DNA of 11,830 nucleotides from Clostridiales bacterium (GCA_015058265.1 SVCR01000028.1:1-11830); one strand, 5' to 3'; shown: positions 5,129 to 11,830, counted from the stretch's first letter. Notes: generated by a model from the letters alone, not told the origin. Numbers and translations are program-made.

Positions 5129-8104
5129 TCAGTTTGCCCTGTGCTCGTTCTCCCAGATATGTTCTTCCAGTGTACGGAACAGATGATCCGGCTCGACCGG
5201 TTTGGACAGATGAGCGTTCATGCCGACCTGGAGTGAGCGCTGTACATCTTCGTCAAAAGCATTCGCAGTCATGGCGATGATAGGGATAGTCTCTGCATCA
5301 GGTCTGCCCATACTCCTTATCACTGATGTCGCTTCCAGTCCGTCCATCTCCGGCATGCGGACATCCATAAGGACAGCGGAGTAATACCCCTGCTCGCTGT
5401 TGCTGAACATCTCCACAGCTATACGGCCGTTACCGGCATGATCTATCAGGGCTCCGCGGCTTCCGAGGAGTTCCTTTACGATCTCGGCATTTATGATGAC
5501 ATCCTCAGCCAGCAGAATATGTTTTCCGTTCAGATCCGCGCGTCCCTTCTCGCGCAGGATATTCATGCTGTTTCTTCTTGCGATGCGTGTGAATTCATCG
5601 ATGACATTCGAAGCGAACAGAGGCTTTGCCAGAAAACTGTCCACACCTATATGCAGAGCTTCGTCCATGATCTCATCCCAGTTATACGCCGTCAGGATTA
5701 TGACTGTTGTCTCATTGCTGTACCGGCTGCGGATCTCCCGAGCTACCTGGATGCCATCCATCTCCGGCATCTTCCAGTCAAGCAGCACCAGATTGAACGG
5801 ATCCTGCTTGCCATGGTTGATGTCCAACATATTAAGAGCCTCTCTGCCGCTTGATGCAGTATCAGATCTGATCCCGGCCTCCTCCATCACGACCAAAGCA
5901 TGCTCACAAGCGATCGGATCATCATCCACAATGAGCACGTGCAAGTCTTTGATGTTGAATGATTCCATATCCTGATCCTGATGGTTGCTTTTTTTCATCG
6001 TGATCACGACCGTAAATTCCGTGCCTACACCCTTTTCAGATTCAACATCTATGGTCCCGTTCATCAGCTCTACGATACTCTTCGTGATAGCCATTCCGAG
6101 GCCCGTGCTGCCGTACTTGTTGTTCCGGCTGCTGTCCTCCTGCGTGAATGAGTCGAAGATCTTAGGTAAGAACGCTTTGTCCATACCGATACCTGTGTCC
6201 CTGATCGAGAACTTCAGTGTCGTCTGGTCACCATATTCGTTCAGCGCGTCTATTGTCATCGTTATGCTGCCCGGCGCATCGGTGAACTTGATAGCATTAG
6301 AGAGTATGTTGATCAGCACCTGCTTGAGCTTCATATCATCGCCGATATAGTAGTTGTCTACATGTCCGTTGACACGGCATTCGAATGTCAGACCTTTATC
6401 GCGGCACTGAGACATGACCATAGTGTTGATCTGTTCGAGCATATTGCTGAAGGAGAATTCTTCATTGCGCAGCACGAATCTTCCTGACTCGATGCGGCTC
6501 ATATCCAATATGTCATTGATCAGGCCCAGCAGATGCTTTGCGCTTCCATTGATCTTCTCAAGATATCCCCTTGTCACATCGGACAAAGTCTCGTCTCGCA
6601 GTGCCAGGCTGTCGAGTCCGATGATAGCGTTCATAGGAGTACGTATTTCATGGCTCATGCTGGAGAGAAAAGCAGTTTTGGCTTTGTTCGCTTCCTCTGC
6701 CGCGGCCAAAGCTTCTGCCAGAGTCCTGTTTCTCGCCATGGTCTCACGCATTTCCGCGTCGATGATAGTGAAGCCGACTCCGATGGCATGTACTATATTG
6801 TCATTACGCTCGCCTGCATGACGGACGCCGGCCATACGGAACATCTCATAGTATTCCTGACCGTTTCTCTTTGCCAGATAGCGATAGCTTATTATGTTCT
6901 CACTTGAAAGAGCTTCACGTATATTATCCGGTTCGATGAATTTCAGGAAGCCCTCCCGGTACTCCTGATCGACATATGTATTTCCGTAGTAAGCGAAGCG
7001 ATCATAAAACGGGAAGTGCACCCCAACCGGATGCTGATCCTTATCGTGGGGGTCAGCACGGTAGCACACAGCATCATCATCATCGAGATTGACATGATAT
7101 ACGCTGCGGTAATCGGAAGCCATAGCAGTGATCATTCCGTACTGTTCCAGCATCTGCTCCTGCAGCGCAACACGCGCCTCGAGTTCTTTCTGCTTCGCGC
7201 GATTCTCAGCCTCTGCTGTCTTGATGCGCGTCATCTCTGTTACATCCACACACATGCCGAGCAAGCAGATCCTGCCGGAGTCATCCTTGAACTTAGTCTT
7301 GGTTGTCTGGAGATTCCGGAAATCCTTGCCGGTAGCATCCGGGACATCTTCAAAGAAGATATACGGCCCGTCCATTGCAAGGGCTTTGTCATCGTCCTCC
7401 ACGAAATGCGCAGCTGTTACCGGATCAAAGATCTGATGGTCAGTCAGTCCGACGACAGCTGCAGGAGAATCCTTTCCCGCATATTCGGCAAATGCCTGAT
7501 TGCAGGCAAGATATACTCTTGTTTCCGCGTCCTTGGAAAAACTCATAGCAGGCATATTCGTCAGAAGTGAAGAAATAGATGCCATGAAGTCTACAAGACT
7601 GGCTGCAGACTGGACCTCTTCCATAAGTCTGCGGTTCTCTTCTTCTGTCTGCTTTACCTCTTGTATAGCTTCCAGATACGCTTTCTCCCTCATCTCACGT
7701 TTTCCGGTGATATCCGAGATAAAGACAAAGTAGATCCCGCCATACGTATCAGTCTCAGTATAATGGCCATAGTCATCGACCCAGCGTACAGAACCGTCCT
7801 TACGGATTATGCGGTATTCAACATAATCCATATTGTCATCGCCTTCACTTATCTGTTCATCGATCGACTCTGAGACATGTGAATAATCCTCCGGATGGAG
7901 CATTCCCCTGAAGGTAAAGCCGGTGTATTGCTTAAAGTCCTCGAGGTCATCGCAGCCGAAGATATCGAAGCATGCCTCGTTAGCGTAGATGAGTTCTTCA
8001 GGCTGCTCGGCCTTGTAGATGAAGAACCCTCCCGGCATATGACGGCCTATCTCTTCTACGATAGGCATCGTCTTCTCATTCAGTTCAAAATTCTTTCCAA
8101 ACAT
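5129..8104 (-). CDS. Cytoplasmic multi-PAS hybrid sensor histidine kinase with two receiver domains
   Basis: 991 residues from ATG 8104, chosen because AGAGGTGA (8110-8117) lies just before it; the GTG at 8113 overlaps that SD. There is no signal peptide or membrane segment, so it senses a cytoplasmic cue. A PAS domain (~10-135) is followed by a coiled-coil stretch, a second PAS (~170-290), a coiled coil, and a third PAS-like region (~325-450). The kinase core has the H-box SHEIRTPMNAIIG with phospho-acceptor H485, N-box NILSNAIKF, G1 DTGIGM and G2 GSTGLGMAI. REC1 (~720-840) has DDD near 727-729, phospho-acceptor D776 and K827. REC2 (~860-980) has ED near 867-868, D914 and K968. All key residues are present. 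There is no HPt domain and no DNA-binding output, so the phosphoryl group must pass to a protein encoded elsewhere, or the REC domains act by interaction. It is cotranscribed with an 83-residue protein 27 bases upstream. The ligand is unknown. Confidence 0.95.
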   Translation of the reverse strand: MFGKNFELNEKTMPIVEEIGRHMPGGFFIYKAEQPEELIYANEACFDIFGCDDLEDFKQYTGFTFRGMLHPEDYSHVSESIDEQISEGDDNMDYVEYRIIRKDGSVRWVDDYGHYTETDTYGGIYFVFISDITGKREMREKAYLEAIQEVKQTEEENRRLMEEVQSAASLVDFMASISSLLTNMPAMSFSKDAETRVYLACNQAFAEYAGKDSPAAVVGLTDHQIFDPVTAAHFVEDDDKALAMDGPYIFFEDVPDATGKDFRNLQTTKTKFKDDSGRICLLGMCVDVTEMTRIKTAEAENRAKQKELEARVALQEQMLEQYGMITAMASDYRSVYHVNLDDDDAVCYRADPHDKDQHPVGVHFPFYDRFAYYGNTYVDQEYREGFLKFIEPDNIREALSSENIISYRYLAKRNGQEYYEMFRMAGVRHAGERNDNIVHAIGVGFTIIDAEMRETMARNRTLAEALAAAEEANKAKTAFLSSMSHEIRTPMNAIIGLDSLALRDETLSDVTRGYLEKINGSAKHLLGLINDILDMSRIESGRFVLRNEEFSFSNMLEQINTMVMSQCRDKGLTFECRVNGHVDNYYIGDDMKLKQVLINILSNAIKFTDAPGSITMTIDALNEYGDQTTLKFSIRDTGIGMDKAFLPKIFDSFTQEDSSRNNKYGSTGLGMAITKSIVELMNGTIDVESEKGVGTEFTVVITMKKSNHQDQDMESFNIKDLHVLIVDDDPIACEHALVVMEEAGIRSDTASSGREALNMLDINHGKQDPFNLVLLDWKMPEMDGIQVAREIRSRYSNETTVIILTAYNWDEIMDEALHIGVDSFLAKPLFASNVIDEFTRIARRNSMNILREKGRADLNGKHILLAEDVIINAEIVKELLGSRGALIDHAGNGRIAVEMFSNSEQGYYSAVLMDVRMPEMDGLEATSVIRSMGRPDAETIPIIAMTANAFDEDVQRSLQVGMNAHLSKPVEPDHLFRTLEEHIWENEHRAN

Positions 8105-8109
8105 ATCAG

Positions 8110-8117
8110 TCACCTCT
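8110..8117 (-). promoter_or_regulatory. Ribosome binding site that decides the kinase start
   Basis: Minus strand AGAGGTGA is near-perfectly complementary to the 16S tail and lies 5 bases from ATG 8104. The in-frame GTG at 8113 is part of this SD and is unlikely to be used. Confidence 0.7.
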
Positions 8118-8119
8118 GG

Positions 8120-8134
8120 ATGATCGGGCGATCA
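8120..8134 (-). promoter_or_regulatory. Short palindrome overlapping the stop codon of the small protein
   Basis: Minus strand TGATCGCCCGATCA forms TGATC/GATCA with a 4-base loop, and the stop TGA forms its 5' arm. It lies between the stop and the kinase SD, where it could affect termination or reinitiation; it is too short for firm claims. Confidence 0.35.
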
Positions 8135-8383
8135 GAACCCCGGCGGTTTTGAAATAGCATTGAATATGGCGTTGCTGAGAAACAGTTTCTTGATATCCTC
8201 GCCCGATGACAGTTTCACATATTCCAGTTCCACATCCTTGAGCCGCTTCTCGAGCTCTCCGTCCTGGATCTCCTCATATGACAATCTCGGGATTATATTG
8301 CTCAAAATCCTGATAAGCTCCTCGTTGTCCTTATCTATATTTAATTTCAACCCCACGCCATCCCGCGTCACAAACTTCTTCAT
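8132..8383 (-). CDS. Small protein of unknown function (83 aa) upstream of the hybrid kinase
   Basis: The start is ATG at 8383, with AAAGGAA at 8391-8397 and a 7-base spacing. Extending to the upstream in-frame start at 8563 would add 60 residues of poor composition and no SD, so the short form is preferred. The product MKKFVTRDGVGLKLNIDKDN... is charged and probably mostly helical, with repeated acidic/basic heptad-like stretches (EELIRILSNIIPRLSYEEI, GELEKRLKDVELEYVKL). It has no cysteine, signal peptide or membrane segment. I recognise no family. The stop is 27 bases before the kinase start, so the two are almost certainly one operon, and the small protein could be a kinase modulator or partner (inference from position only). 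Oddly, its frame is the same as the kinase frame, with a single UGA and no other stop between them. Confidence 0.65.
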   Translation of the reverse strand: MKKFVTRDGVGLKLNIDKDNEELIRILSNIIPRLSYEEIQDGELEKRLKDVELEYVKLSSGEDIKKLFLSNAIFNAISKPPGF

Positions 8384-8442
8384 ACCTATGTTCCTTTTAT
8401 ATATATGATTTCCGGTTGCAGCAAATGCTTGTGTCCCATGTT

Positions 8443-8460
8443 GATCTGACTGCTCAGATC
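8443..8460 (-). promoter_or_regulatory. Leader hairpin or operator of the kinase operon
   Basis: GATCTGA (8443-8449) and TCAGATC (8454-8460) form a perfect 7-bp inverted repeat with a 4-base loop, between the predicted start site near 8468 and the SD at 8391-8397. There is no T-run. Confidence 0.5.
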
Positions 8461-8474
8461 GTTCCGAACAAAAT

Positions 8475-8503
8475 AGTATATATTTCCTGATATCATGATA
8501 ACA
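8475..8503 (-). promoter_or_regulatory. Candidate promoter of the small protein-kinase operon
   Basis: Minus strand: -10 TATACT (8475-8480) with a poor -35 TGTTAT (8498-8503), 17-base spacer. A perfect 10-base palindrome TATCATGATA (8491-8500) lies across the -35/spacer, a typical place for a regulator site. Confidence 0.35.
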
Positions 8504-8572
8504 TAGGCAGGCAAAAAATGAAAAAAGAAAAGGCGATGGCAAGCAGGACCCGGCCGACAGCATGTATATTAA

Positions 8573-8599
8573 TTTTTTTCATGGAGTATATGAAAAAAA
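8573..8599. promoter_or_regulatory. A/T-rich perfect inverted repeat
   Basis: TTTTTTTCAT (8573-8582) and ATGAAAAAAA (8590-8599) pair perfectly around a 7-base loop. It is a low-stability stem and could insulate the two divergent units. With T-runs but little G/C, it is not a convincing terminator. Confidence 0.35.
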
Positions 8600-8660
8600 A
8601 GCGCTGTTCTTACGAACTGCACCGGTGTTAGCATCCAATCATCAATATATGACTATATAT

Positions 8661-8701
8661 TTGCGGATCATAGCGACATGGCGATATACATGTTTAAACA
8701 T
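8661..8701 (+). promoter_or_regulatory. Candidate promoter and operator of proline racemase
   Basis: TTGCGG (8661-8666), an 18-base spacer and TATACA (8685-8690) place the start near 8697. A perfect 12-base palindrome ATGTTTAAACAT occupies 8690-8701, covering the predicted start, where a repressor would act (inference). Confidence 0.4.
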
Positions 8702-8730
8702 CTTTATTAGTTAGAAGGAGGGCAAAACCC

Positions 8731-9765
8731 ATGGAAATGAACTTAACGCCGATTATCGATGAGCAGAGATTCGATGGATCTTTTACCGTCGTAGATTCCC
8801 ACACGATGGGAGAACCGACCAGGATAGTCCTGAGCGGTGTGCCTGATCTTCCGGGCAACACTATGATCGAGAAGAAGGAATACTTCCTCGAGCATTACGA
8901 CTGGATCAGAACAGCACTCATGTATGAGCCTCGCGGACACAAGGATATGTTCGGCGCAGTCATCACTAAGCCTGTACACGAAGAAGCAGACTACGGAATC
9001 CTCTTCATCGAAGCTGCCGGATGTCTGAACATGTGCGGTCACGGCACTATCGGCGCGGTTACCGTCCTCATCAACACCGGGATCGTAGAGGCGGTCGAGC
9101 CTGTAACTTATGTTACTCTTGACGCTCCTGCAGGAATCATAAGAGTCAAAGCTAACGTCAAGGACGGCAAGGTCGAGAGCGTAACACTCACTAATGCTCC
9201 TGCTTTCCTGTACAAGAGCGATCTCACAACAGTGATCGACGGCAAAGAGATCAAGTACGATATCTCATTCGGCGGCAGCTTCTTTACTCTTGTAGATGTA
9301 TCCCAGTTCGGACTGGACATCAGCACATCAACAGTAAACGAGCTCATTCCGCTGGGAATGAAGATCCTTCCTCAGGTAAACAAAGAAGTTGAGATCAAGC
9401 ATCCTGAGCTGAACATCACAGTTACAGATGTATGCGAGTTCTACGGTGAGCCTCATGACGAGGGCAGCGACACAAGAAATGTTGTCGTATTCGGTCAGAA
9501 TTCAGCTGACAGATCACCATGCGGTACAGGAACATGCGCTAAGATGGCATTCCTCCACAGCAAGAATGAACTTCCTCTCAATCAGAAATATGTCAACGAA
9601 AGCTTTATCGGAACTAAATTCATCGGTGAGCTGACAGGAACTACCAAAGTCGGCGACTTCGATGCAGTCATCCCTAATATCACAGGAAGCGCTTACATCA
9701 CCGGCACAGGTAAGTTCTATATAGATCCGGATGATCCTCTCAGACACGGATTCCTTCTCGGATAA
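8731..9765 (+). CDS. prdF: Proline racemase
   Basis: 344 residues; ATG at 8731 with AGGAGGG at 8716-8722. It belongs to the proline racemase / hydroxyproline epimerase family. SHTMGEPTRIV lies near the N-terminus, and the two catalytic cysteines sit in NMCGHGTIG (C102) and DRSPCGTGT (C264), which act as the acid/base pair. GGSFFTLVD at ~181-189 and DAVIPNITGSAYITG near the C-terminus follow the clostridial proline racemase pattern. With both cysteines present it should interconvert L- and D-proline (or epimerise a close relative such as hydroxyproline) without a cofactor, in the cytoplasm. In Stickland-fermenting Clostridia this supplies D-proline to D-proline reductase, which makes 5-aminovalerate. 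No reductase subunit is next to it; the only other proline-related gene here is the PrdA-like fragment ~5 kb away. It is monocistronic, closed by a strong stem at 9839-9883. Telling racemase from epimerase by sequence alone is not fully safe. Confidence 0.9.
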   Translation: MEMNLTPIIDEQRFDGSFTVVDSHTMGEPTRIVLSGVPDLPGNTMIEKKEYFLEHYDWIRTALMYEPRGHKDMFGAVITKPVHEEADYGILFIEAAGCLNMCGHGTIGAVTVLINTGIVEAVEPVTYVTLDAPAGIIRVKANVKDGKVESVTLTNAPAFLYKSDLTTVIDGKEIKYDISFGGSFFTLVDVSQFGLDISTSTVNELIPLGMKILPQVNKEVEIKHPELNITVTDVCEFYGEPHDEGSDTRNVVVFGQNSADRSPCGTGTCAKMAFLHSKNELPLNQKYVNESFIGTKFIGELTGTTKVGDFDAVIPNITGSAYITGTGKFYIDPDDPLRHGFLLG

Positions 9766-9796
9766 GAATAACGCTAACAATTTAATACCATGAGTT

Positions 9797-9812
9797 GCTG
9801 ATTTATATCAGC
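9797..9812. other. Small hairpin between proline racemase and its terminator
   Basis: GCTGAT (9797-9802) and ATCAGC (9807-9812) form a perfect 6-bp stem with a TTAT loop in the 3' untranslated region. Role unknown. Confidence 0.4.
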
Positions 9813-9838
9813 CTCGAAGAAAACCTCTTTAAAAATGT

Positions 9839-9883
9839 AAAGTATAAAGGCGAGATCTTGTAGGGTCTCGCCTTTATACTTTT
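9839..9883 (+). terminator. Terminator of proline racemase (long stem)
   Basis: The 19-base arms 9839-9857 and 9864-9882 pair with one G-U, around the loop TTGTAG. The T-run is short (TTTT), but the stem is long. On the minus strand it is followed by ACATTTTTAAA, so it could also stop antisense transcription. Confidence 0.8.
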
Positions 9884-9902
9884 GCTTCGCCACCCTCAGC
9901 AG

Positions 9903-9918
9903 GTGTGAATGATCACAC
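9903..9918 (+). promoter_or_regulatory. GTGTGA-N4-TCACAC palindrome at the -35 position of the L,D-transpeptidase gene
   Basis: Perfect 6-bp arms (9903-9908 and 9913-9918) with a 4-base spacer occupy the place where a -35 would lie relative to TATAAT 9936-9941. This is a good candidate operator; the binding protein is unknown. Confidence 0.5.
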
Positions 9919-9932
9919 GCATGGAGGATTTG

Positions 9933-9941
9933 TGCTATAAT
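9933..9941 (+). promoter_or_regulatory. Extended -10 promoter of the L,D-transpeptidase gene
   Basis: TGC-TATAAT gives a perfect TATAAT (9936-9941) with the TGn extension. The -35 (TCACAC, 17-base spacer) is poor, as expected for extended -10 promoters. The leader would be about 35 bases. Confidence 0.65.
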
Positions 9942-9982
9942 ATCTGCCAAAGATATGTTAAGTAGAAAGAGATCCGGAACAC

Positions 9983-11347
9983 GTGAAACGAGTACTTGGA
10001 ACAATAATAGGGATACTGATCGGTCTGGCTGCTGTAGCCGGAGCCGGCATATATTTCTTATATGACCCGGAGCCGGAAGTATTCCCTCCTTACACTAAAA
10101 TAAACAACGTCGATGTTGCCGGACTTACTCCGGACCAGGCTTCGGCCAAGATAGCCGAAACCATGAGCGAGAAGCCTTTCTCCTTTGAGTATGAGGGGAA
10201 GTATTACGGTGTCTCGAAAGAGTCCCTCTCCTATGATATCCCTGCGGATACAGTCCTCTCTAAGATAAAGCTGCTCGAGCAGATCAAGAGTCTCCTGCAC
10301 ATCGAGAATACTTATGAGATAAAGGTCACCCCGGAAGAGAACGAGGAGTTCCTTGAGCAGATAAAGAAGCTGTCCTTCTGCAACAATTCCAGGAAGAGCC
10401 CTTCTGTGGACGCTTATGTGGATCTTTCTGACTTCGAGTTCAGGACTGTAAAAGAAGTGGTCGGAAATGAGATCGATCCCGAGCTTGTCATGGGCATTGC
10501 ATTCAAAAGCATATCTGAAGGCAAGTCCTCCGCTCATCTGACCGAGGAAGAAATCATCGACATGCCGGATATAACTGTTGATTCCAAGGAGTTCAAGGAC
10601 CGGCTCAAGTACTGCAAAGACAATCTCTCATTCAAGCTGGAATACGAAGTAGACGGAGAGACGACGGTCATAACTCCGGACAAGCTGGACAAGATGGTCA
10701 AGTACACAGACGATGGCGTAAAATTCCGCAAGAAGAAGATCACGGCTTTCGTTGAAGACCTGGCTTCAGAGTGCAACGAGTACAATGAGTCATACCACTT
10801 CACCACTCACGGCGGAAGCGATATAACCGTCAAGGGCGTGAATTACGGCAGGATCCTCAGCAAAGACGGAATGAAGGAGGAATTGAGATCCGCACTCAAG
10901 GCGCAGGAGGATAAGACTCTCGACATGAAGTGGGATCAGGTCAAATACAACGGCAACAAGGGTATCGGCAACAGCTATATAGAAGTCTCAATTAGCGACC
11001 AGCACGTATGGTGCTATAAGGATGGCAAAGTGATCGTAGACTGCGACTGTGTGACAGGAGCGCCGGGACATGATACGGCACGTGGAGTATTCATAGTCCA
11101 GTATGTAACAGGTCCGACGACATTAAAAGGTGAGAACGGCGACGGTACCAGATATGCCAGCCCGGTCAACTGCTTCATCCCGTTCTACGGAGGACAGGGT
11201 TTCCACGGATCCAACGGCTGGAGGAAGGAATGGGGCGGCCAGATATATAAGACCGCAGGCTCCCACGGATGCGTCAACTGCCCTGACGCCGCAGCCAAGA
11301 AGATGGCAGACAACGTAGGATCAGGCTATCCTGTAGTAATATACTAA
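9983..11347 (+). CDS. Membrane-anchored L,D-transpeptidase (YkuD family) with peptidoglycan-binding domains
   Basis: 454 residues. The start is GTG at 9983 with a weak SD; it is chosen because the hydrophobic segment starts at once and stops lie just upstream in frame. Residues ~5-27 form a signal anchor (LGTIIGILIGLAAVAGAGIY), placing the enzyme outside the membrane. Residues ~35-330 resemble the PG_binding_4-type repeats of clostridial transpeptidases (INNVDVAGLTPDQASAKI is the typical opening). The C-terminal YkuD catalytic domain (~334-454) has FHG (H408) and SHGCVNCP, with catalytic C430 and H428. The enzyme would cross-link or edit peptidoglycan through 3-3 bonds. It has its own promoter with a palindromic site and two terminators downstream, so it is a single-gene unit. 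The family call is secure; the exact reaction is inferred. Confidence 0.95.
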   Translation: MKRVLGTIIGILIGLAAVAGAGIYFLYDPEPEVFPPYTKINNVDVAGLTPDQASAKIAETMSEKPFSFEYEGKYYGVSKESLSYDIPADTVLSKIKLLEQIKSLLHIENTYEIKVTPEENEEFLEQIKKLSFCNNSRKSPSVDAYVDLSDFEFRTVKEVVGNEIDPELVMGIAFKSISEGKSSAHLTEEEIIDMPDITVDSKEFKDRLKYCKDNLSFKLEYEVDGETTVITPDKLDKMVKYTDDGVKFRKKKITAFVEDLASECNEYNESYHFTTHGGSDITVKGVNYGRILSKDGMKEELRSALKAQEDKTLDMKWDQVKYNGNKGIGNSYIEVSISDQHVWCYKDGKVIVDCDCVTGAPGHDTARGVFIVQYVTGPTTLKGENGDGTRYASPVNCFIPFYGGQGFHGSNGWRKEWGGQIYKTAGSHGCVNCPDAAAKKMADNVGSGYPVVIY

Positions 11348-11365
11348 TTCCATATCAGTCAGATA

Positions 11366-11395
11366 AAGCCGGCTTCGACGAGCCGGCTTATTATT
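11366..11395 (+). terminator. First terminator after the L,D-transpeptidase gene
   Basis: AAGCCGGCT (11366-11374) and AGCCGGCTT (11381-11389) pair perfectly around TCGACG, 19 bases after the stop. It is followed by an A/T mix (ATTATTAT), a weak U-tract. Confidence 0.7.
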
Positions 11396-11422
11396 ATAGT
11401 CAAAGATAATCTTCATTCAGAG

Positions 11423-11474
11423 CTCCGTGGGATGGAAATGAGCATATCAACAACATCCGCCGGAGTGTTTTTTT
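11423..11474 (+). terminator. Second, T-rich terminator-like structure facing the ABC gene
   Basis: CTCCG (11423-11427) pairs with CGGAG (11461-11465); after a 2x2 internal loop GGATG (11430-11434) pairs with CATCC (11454-11458). Seven T follow (11468-11474). The structure reads on the plus strand and would stop leak-through from the transpeptidase gene just before the convergent ABC gene. Confidence 0.6.
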
Positions 11475-11475
11475 C

Positions 11476-11830
11476 TTACCGCCTCGCCAGGCTGAGCGGG
11501 AGTTCAAGGTGGTGGCTCTCGAGGAGTTCCTTATCGCGGAGGATCTCTTCCGCCCTTCCGTCCGCGACCACTGTTCCCTCTGAGATCAATATGACTCTGT
11601 CACATGTGTCCAGTATCATGTCGAGGTCGTGCGAGGTTATGATCTTGGTCTGATTCAGTTCTCTGATGGTATTGATCACGACCCTGCGGTTGTATGGGTC
11701 TAGAGCCGAAGTCGGCTCATCCATCAGGACGGCCTCCGGCTCCATGGCAAGTATAGTCGCTATCGCTGCCATCCTCTTCTCGCCGCCGGATATCTTGTGA
11801 TTGTATTTATGCTTAAGGTACCGCAGCCCG
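11476..11830 (-). CDS. C-terminal part of an ECF/CbiO-type ABC transporter ATPase (5' end outside the window)
   Basis: 117 residues are visible; the frame is open to the right edge, so the true start and the Walker A motif are outside. The fragment begins just before the signature motif SGGEKRMAAIA. It continues with Walker B AVLMDEP, D-loop SALDP and H-loop ITSHDLD, then the CDRVILISEGTVVADG segment typical of CbiO/EcfA ATPases, and ends LPLSLARR. These ATPases drive energy-coupling factor importers for cobalt, nickel or vitamins; which substrate cannot be told without the rest of the operon, which would lie to the right. Confidence 0.9.
   Translation of the reverse strand, partial: GLRYLKHKYNHKISGGEKRMAAIATILAMEPEAVLMDEPTSALDPYNRRVVINTIRELNQTKIITSHDLDMILDTCDRVILISEGTVVADGRAEEILRDKELLESHHLELPLSLARR

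Larger units (their letters stand above)
8384..8730. other. 347-base divergent intergenic region between the kinase operon and proline racemase
   Basis: It contains a candidate minus-strand promoter (8475-8503), a leader hairpin (8443-8460), an A/T-only hairpin (8573-8599) and a candidate plus-strand promoter with a 12-base palindrome at the predicted start (8661-8701). No further gene was recognised beyond a 13-codon ORF at 8590 with a poorly spaced GGAG. Confidence 0.6.

Noticed and set aside
5438..7873. Many long plus-strand ORFs opposite the kinase gene
   Set aside because: They are shadows of the kinase codons; none has an SD or a recognisable product.
8384..8563. N-terminal 60-residue extension of the small protein
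   Set aside because: It has no SD, the composition is unlike a coding region, and a well-spaced SD precedes the ATG at 8383.
8590..8631. 13-codon ORF (MKKKRCSYELHRC) upstream of proline racemase as a leader peptide
   Set aside because: GGAG is only 3 bases from the ATG, it contains no proline codons, and no attenuator structure follows.
11432..11653. 73-codon plus-strand ORF over the ABC gene end
   Set aside because: It overlaps a terminator structure and is antisense to clear ABC ATPase motifs.

Overview
The window looks like chromosomal DNA from an anaerobic, amino-acid-fermenting member of the Bacillota (class Clostridia; Lachnospiraceae or Family XIII-type are guesses). The evidence is strong AGGAGG ribosome binding sites, a proline racemase of the clostridial PrdF type, a stand-alone homologue of the D-proline reductase PrdA N-terminus, a cytoplasmic PAS hybrid histidine kinase, a CCG-type Fe-S protein, and secreted lysine-rich FN3-like proteins. 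No mobile element, CRISPR array, rRNA or tRNA was recognised.

Layout. Positions 2-628 (+) hold the C-terminal end of a secreted Ig-like/FN3-like protein, closed by a strong terminator. Convergent to it (778-1758, -) is a secreted protein with an FN3-like domain and a YdjY-like domain. Upstream of that on the same strand is a two-[4Fe-4S] CCG-domain (HdrD/GlpC/LutA-like) protein (1939-2913, -). The two are separated by a 180-base leader containing two diverged tandem copies of a hairpin repeat with compensatory base changes. Positions 3199-3609 (-) encode a 136-residue protein matching only the N-terminal segment of D-proline reductase PrdA. Across a 419-base intergenic region, divergent to it, lies an orphan HaeIII-family restriction-endonuclease-like protein (4029-5039, +) with no methyltransferase in the window.

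A perfect 12-bp bidirectional terminator separates that gene from a two-gene minus-strand unit: an 83-residue unknown protein (8132-8383) followed 27 bases later by a 991-residue PAS-PAS-PAS-HisKA-HATPase-REC-REC hybrid kinase (5129-8104). The two reading frames are in phase and separated by a single UGA. Divergent from this unit is proline racemase (8731-9765, +), then an L,D-transpeptidase with its own extended -10 promoter (9983-11347, +). The window ends in the C-terminal part of an ECF/CbiO-type ABC ATPase (11476-11830, -).

How they fit together. Proline racemase makes D-proline, the substrate of D-proline reductase, but neither catalytic reductase subunit (PrdA pyruvoyl part, PrdB selenoprotein) is present. 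The PrdA-like fragment is therefore an accessory or a paralogue working with a cluster elsewhere. The hybrid kinase has no DNA-binding output, so its output partner must be encoded elsewhere. The other genes appear to be independent transcription units with their own terminators. Family calls rest on motif recognition by eye and memory, not on database searches.
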